Positions 61,142-64,000 of a stretch of DNA of 64,000 nt are shown one piece after another. The first letter of the stretch is position 1. Every line of letters starts with the position of its first letter. Source of the DNA: Eretmocerus hayati (Eukaryota; Arthropoda; Insecta; Hymenoptera; Aphelinidae). The stretch is from positions 29,028,405 through 29,092,404 of the forward strand of contig CM056743.1 in the NCBI GenBank assembly GCA_029851415.1. Direction: 5' to 3'. A program made the position numbers and the translations under genes. The notes under the pieces are model-generated. The model worked only from the letters and a program-made list of their open reading frames with translations, made no database searches and had not been told where the DNA came from.

Positions 61142-61192
61142 AACTGAGGAGATGGGTATAAATACTGAGCTTATATAGCCTCTAGCTCAGTT
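61142..61192. promoter_or_regulatory. Interlocked divergent core promoters (ATPase and PLA2 genes)
   Basis: Plus strand: TATAAAT at 61157-61163 and TCAGTT at 61187-61192 (A at 61189). Minus strand: TATATAA from 61177 and TCAGTT with A at 61145. Both TATA-to-initiator distances are 32, and the two TATA boxes lie between the two start sites, so the promoters overlap. Confidence 0.75.
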
Positions 61193-61214
61193 GCTCGTGG
61201 ACTTCTGGAGAGTA

Positions 61215-62120
61215 ATGATCATACATAAGAGGTCCCGTAAGCAGAAGAAACGCGGTCGTGGTCTAGTGAACAAGTTCATAAATCATCTCCCGGTAGAGCT
61301 CCACTTACCTGGATATCAATACTGTGGACCAGGGACTAATTTGAAGAAGCGTTTAGCTCGAGGTGAGCCTGGAATAAACCTATTAGACTCCGCTTGCAAG
61401 GAGCACGATATCGCGTATTCTCGAAATCGAGACAATATTGAAGCAAGACACGCTGCAGACCAGGTTTTGGCAGAAAAAGCTTGGAATCGAGTACGTGCCA
61501 AAGACGCAAGTATTGGAGAGAAAGCAGCTGCTTGGGCTGTGACTACTGCTATGAAAGTGAAGACTAAAACCGGTATGGGTCTGAAGCGAAAGACTCTCAA
61601 GAGGAAGAAGGTGAAGGCTGGCAGGAGGAAGGTCGCTAGGAAGAGAAGAATTCCTAAGAGGAAAGTGAGTAAAAAGAGACGAACAACTTCTCTAAGCACA
61701 ATCATCAAGGCTGCTGCAAAGTCAACAGTACATGATAAATCCGCGAAGAAGGTGATAAGTTCTGCGATGAAAGGTGCGCGAGCGGCAATCCGAAAGATCG
61801 GGGGGAAAATTCGGGTCAAGATACCGCGAGTGTTGCCAGTCTCTACAAAAATTGGCGGATTTCTGCCATATCTCATTCCTCTCTTCGCTGGACTCAGTGC
61901 AACTGGTGCTCTAGCTGGTGGAGCTGCTGGTGTAGCTAAGGCTATCAACCAAGCTAAAGCTGCGAAACGTCAGTTGGAAGAAAGTCAACGACATAATAAG
62001 ACAATGGAGGCTATCGCTCTTGGAAAAGGTCTCTACTTGAAGCCGCATAAAAAGGGCTTTGGACTTTACTTGAGTCCGTTTATGGGCAACGGTTTAAAAA
62101 AAAAAAAAAGATCGGTTTGA
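61215..62120 (+). CDS. Virion protein with phospholipase A2-like domain and basic core
   Basis: The start is the ATG at 61215, 26 nt after the initiator (A at 61189). Upstream in-frame codons lie before or at the transcription start. The 301-residue product begins with a very basic stretch. A parvovirus/Polinton-type PLA2 domain follows: calcium loop YCGPGT (36-41) and catalytic CKEHDIAY (H64-D65). Then come a long Lys/Arg-rich region (about 118-170, like adenovirus core proteins pX/pVII), and a Gly/Ala hydrophobic segment (about 213-243) that may bury in membranes. Such proteins are thought to breach endosomal membranes during entry. The 3' end contains 14 A (62096-62109), and the protease frame opens inside it. 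Confidence 0.85.
   Translation: MIIHKRSRKQKKRGRGLVNKFINHLPVELHLPGYQYCGPGTNLKKRLARGEPGINLLDSACKEHDIAYSRNRDNIEARHAADQVLAEKAWNRVRAKDASIGEKAAAWAVTTAMKVKTKTGMGLKRKTLKRKKVKAGRRKVARKRRIPKRKVSKKRRTTSLSTIIKAAAKSTVHDKSAKKVISSAMKGARAAIRKIGGKIRVKIPRVLPVSTKIGGFLPYLIPLFAGLSATGALAGGAAGVAKAINQAKAAKRQLEESQRHNKTMEAIALGKGLYLKPHKKGFGLYLSPFMGNGLKKKKRSV
62096..62109 (+). promoter_or_regulatory. 14-A slippage or frameshift candidate
   Basis: GGTTT then 14 A then G. PLA2 reads frame 0 here and the protease frame is -1 relative to it. One extra A in the RNA, or a -1 ribosomal shift on the A run, would join them. Confidence 0.5.
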
Positions 62121-62488
62121 GCTTACCTAATAGAGCACTATCCAATTTCGATATACTCGAGTACGCGAAAAAGAGGGGGATTCCCAATTTTCGAGGAGTC
62201 TTCATGCGAAATGCTTTACCACCAGATGGACCTCGCTATCGAGAATCGGCGATAGTCAATCTCGATGATGCAAATGGACCAGGGACGCACTGGGTCGCAT
62301 ACCGTAAGAGGGGAAATGATGTAGTATATTTTGACAGCTTTGGTGACCTTCAGCCACCATTAGATCTGATGTTATATCTTGGGGTCGATAGTGTAAAGTA
62401 TAATCCAAAGAGATTTCAAAACTTTGGAAGTTTCAACTGCGGTCACCTATGTCTCAAATTCTTATGCAATGAGCTCGAGGGTATATAA
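62117..62488 (+). CDS. pro: Adenovirus-type cysteine protease, no ATG start
   Basis: The frame from 62117 (a TTG) encodes 123 residues with the maturation-protease pattern: THW (His58), YFDSFG (Asp73), a QNFGSFNCG block (Gln101, Cys108) and a GHLCLKFL helix. It would cleave structural proteins during assembly. No ATG precedes the conserved LPNRALSNFDILEYAK start. The frame is in fact open from 62051, overlapping the PLA2 gene by 70 nt in the -1 frame, and the overlap contains the 14-A run. No promoter was found in front of it. It is therefore expressed either by slippage or frameshifting from the PLA2 mRNA, or not at all. The stop TAA lies within the TATA box of the next gene. Confidence 0.85.
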   Translation: MSLPNRALSNFDILEYAKKRGIPNFRGVFMRNALPPDGPRYRESAIVNLDDANGPGTHWVAYRKRGNDVVYFDSFGDLQPPLDLMLYLGVDSVKYNPKRFQNFGSFNCGHLCLKFLCNELEGI

Positions 62489-62516
62489 GGGAGTAATTAG
62501 CATGATTCTCTCAGTC
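62482..62516 (+). promoter_or_regulatory. TATA-initiator core promoter of minor capsid gene
   Basis: TATATAA at 62482-62488, which also holds the protease stop codon, and TCAGTC at 62511-62516 (A at 62513), 31 apart. Confidence 0.75.
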
Positions 62517-62530
62517 TGTTCTGAACAGTC

Positions 62531-63220
62531 ATGGAGTCAAATACTCTGATTCTGTCTGGGACATCTTCAATTCTCGAAGCCCATTACAATCCTCCAATTG
62601 AGCTAAAGTCTTACAAAAATTACGACTGCGCTTTGATTGATTTCCTTTCTTATCATTCGTTTCCTAATATTCACGAGGGGCGGAACAATATCATCATTGG
62701 CGATAGAAAGATTACAATACCCACAGGTTGTTACGAGATCGATAATATCGAGAAATACATCCAAGGAGAGCTACTTGAGAGCGGTATAACATTCAGTCTG
62801 AAACCAAATAATAACACTCTTCGCAGTATAATCAAGTGTAGTGAACCTGTCGATTTTAGAGTTGAAGGATCAATTGGAAGATTGCTTGGATTTACTCCGC
62901 GCGTTTTAAAAGCCAATATAGAACATATTTCTAATTTACCAATCAGAATTCTCAAGATAAACTCATTGAGAATTGAGTGCAGTATCATCACTGGTAGCTA
63001 TCTGAACCATCAAAGAGTTCATTCTCTCCACCAGTTCTTCCCAGCAGTCCCACCAGGCTATAAGATCATCGAAGTTCCGACTCAGAGGATTTATTTACCA
63101 CTAATTCCTAAAAGAGAGATCACTCATATCCAGGTTGCAGTAATTGATCAAGACGGAGAATTGGTTGATTTTCAAGGAGAGGATATCACAGTAAGACTTC
63201 ATATAAGAGCACTCCAGTGA
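62531..63220 (+). CDS. Minor capsid (penton) protein, single jelly roll
   Basis: A complete 229-residue protein that starts MESNTLIL 18 nt after the initiator. It has the strand-rich pattern of a jelly roll. Recognisable Polinton minor capsid blocks are the HQRVHSLHQFFPAVPPGYKI stretch (residues about 169-188), then the VPTQRIYLPL strand, and the C-terminal IDQDGELVDFQGEDITVRLHIRAL. It should form the pentameric vertices of the capsid together with the major capsid protein encoded just downstream. The frame is intact. Confidence 0.88.
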   Translation: MESNTLILSGTSSILEAHYNPPIELKSYKNYDCALIDFLSYHSFPNIHEGRNNIIIGDRKITIPTGCYEIDNIEKYIQGELLESGITFSLKPNNNTLRSIIKCSEPVDFRVEGSIGRLLGFTPRVLKANIEHISNLPIRILKINSLRIECSIITGSYLNHQRVHSLHQFFPAVPPGYKIIEVPTQRIYLPLIPKREITHIQVAVIDQDGELVDFQGEDITVRLHIRALQ

Positions 63221-63246
63221 TGGGTATCGCTTATCACGGCCGAGGG

Positions 63247-63283
63247 TATAAAAGCAGTGCACCATGTCACTCTACGGTCAGTC
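63247..63283 (+). promoter_or_regulatory. TATA-initiator core promoter of major capsid gene
   Basis: TATAAAA at 63247-63253 and TCAGTC at 63278-63283 (A at 63280), 33 apart. The first ATG after this start site is 63400. Confidence 0.7.
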
Positions 63284-63399
63284 GTCGTCGAGCTCTCAAA
63301 GCGCTAACACGGCAAAACGTTCAGTTCCTCAAAAGCCACGGTTTCCGCGTAAAGCCTGGTGGAAATTAACGTGCATTTTCATCTGTTGTTTCAAAAAGA

Positions 63400-64000
63400 A
63401 TGGAAGACATCCTAGACATTCACTCACCCGTCGTTTTCGACGATGATATTTCTCACTATGAAATTCACGCTCATCAACCTTACACAGGAGCGAATTATGG
63501 TAATAATGACGAAATTCGGATATCGATTCAACATCAAGATCTTTGTCTGTTACCTTCCAAAAGCTCACTCCATATGATTGGTCGATTGAGAGTAACGTCT
63601 GGTACCACAGCATCGCACACCAAGTTCGTGAACAATGCTCCATGTCATCTCTTTTCCAGCATCCGTTATGAAATTAACGCGATAGAGGTAGATCGCTGTA
63701 GAAACGTCGGTATCACTAGTTTGATGAAAGGATGGATATCCTTCAATCCGCGACAAAATATGGAGAACGCAGGATGGTTAGATATTGAGGAAACTAAAAG
63801 CATCATTGATGAAGATGGACGTTTTGATATATGCATTCCTCTGAATAAAATCCTAGGTTTCGCAGAGGACTATCGAAAAGTAGTCGTTAATGCCAAACAT
63901 GAATTGATTCTTCAAAGATCTAATACTGATGTCAATGCTGTACTATCGACATCTTATAACGTCGGAACACCGGCAGTGGTGACATGGGATCAGTGGCAGA
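63400..64000 (+). CDS. Major capsid protein (double jelly roll), partial
   Basis: An open frame of 200 codons from the ATG at 63400 to the window edge, without stop. It begins MEDILDIHSPVVFDD and contains SHYEIHAHQPYTG, NNDEIRISIQHQDLC, CHLFSSIRYEINAIEVD, LMKGW, ENAGWLDIEET and ILGFAEDYRKVVVNAKHELIL, all typical of the N-terminal jelly roll of insect Polinton major capsid proteins. It would be the trimeric hexon-like building block. The leader is about 120 nt. The gene continues beyond the window, so whether it is intact is unknown. Confidence 0.9.
   Translation, partial: MEDILDIHSPVVFDDDISHYEIHAHQPYTGANYGNNDEIRISIQHQDLCLLPSKSSLHMIGRLRVTSGTTASHTKFVNNAPCHLFSSIRYEINAIEVDRCRNVGITSLMKGWISFNPRQNMENAGWLDIEETKSIIDEDGRFDICIPLNKILGFAEDYRKVVVNAKHELILQRSNTDVNAVLSTSYNVGTPAVVTWDQWQ

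Larger units (their letters stand above)
54594..64000. mobile_element. Polinton/Maverick (adintovirus-like) element, left part, runs off window
   Basis: The gene set is diagnostic of Polintons: family-B polymerase (55.8-57.5 kb), rve integrase (58.1-59.1 kb), packaging ATPase (60.4-61.1 kb), adenovirus-type protease (62.1-62.5 kb), minor capsid protein (62.5-63.2 kb) and major capsid protein (63.4 kb to the edge). Genes are tightly packed with overlaps and short leaders, unlike the flanking host DNA. The polymerase lacks its N-terminal half and the protease lacks a start, so the copy is probably defective. The right terminus is outside the window, and the left limit given is an estimate. Confidence 0.9.

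Noticed and set aside
61316..61948. 210-codon minus-strand frame
   Set aside because: Antisense shadow of the PLA2/basic protein gene, whose repeated Lys/Arg and Ala/Gly codons leave the other strand open.
63264..63446. 60-residue frame MSLYGQSSSS...
   Set aside because: Its ATG is upstream of the predicted transcription start (63280), and the frame runs into the major capsid gene in a different phase. It is probably not translated, although a small basic protein cannot be fully excluded.

Overview
This is eukaryotic, A+T-rich, intron-poor-looking genomic DNA from an arthropod, most likely an insect. The support is arthropod-style TATA plus TCA(G/T)T(Y) core promoters, tRNA-derived SINEs, small inverted-repeat transposons and a Polinton/Maverick element whose genes resemble those seen in insect genomes. 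I cannot name the order with confidence.

Positions 1 to about 54,590 hold almost no coding sequence. The one convincing host coding piece is a spliced minus-strand exon (33,346-33,715) rich in Ser, Pro and Gln, so much of this stretch may be intron or intergenic DNA. The rest is microsatellites, a CA-rich minisatellite (43.06-43.77 kb), foldback elements (7.3-8.4 kb, 35.8-36.7 kb), compact inverted-repeat elements (3.26, 20.75-21.20, 50.50-50.97 kb), a 5'-truncated LINE with a 13-bp target duplication (12.69-13.02 kb), a tRNA-headed SINE with a 16-bp target duplication (29.48-30.11 kb) and a family of small hairpins. A striking background pattern is a series of about 16 islands. In each, the plus strand switches from C-rich/G-poor to G-rich/C-poor across a centre with TATATA runs, CA/TG repeats and GGATTA/TAATCC motifs.

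From about 54.59 kb to the end lies the left part of a Polinton/Maverick (adintovirus-like) element, cut by the window edge. In order it has: a perfect 44-bp palindrome and an array of TGCA dyads (possible terminal or origin region); two tiny tandem minus-strand genes for predicted N-myristoylated proteins; a minus-strand gene of a widespread insect family; a plus-strand family-B DNA polymerase that has lost its N-terminal half; a small plus-strand protein; then minus-strand integrase with chromodomain, fibre-like protein, a DUF8207-like protein and the packaging ATPase; and finally a plus-strand virion block of PLA2-domain basic protein, adenovirus-type protease, minor capsid protein and the start of the major capsid protein.

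Eight of these genes have a near-identical core promoter: a TATA or TATA-like box 31-33 nt upstream of a TCA(G/T)T initiator, often buried in the end of the previous gene. The ATPase and PLA2 genes share an interlocked divergent promoter. The protease has neither promoter nor usable ATG. Its frame opens inside the PLA2 gene, at a run of 14 A in the -1 frame, which suggests slippage or frameshifting, or else simple decay. The integrase inserts the element, the polymerase would have copied it, and the ATPase, protease and two capsid proteins form the virion morphogenesis module.
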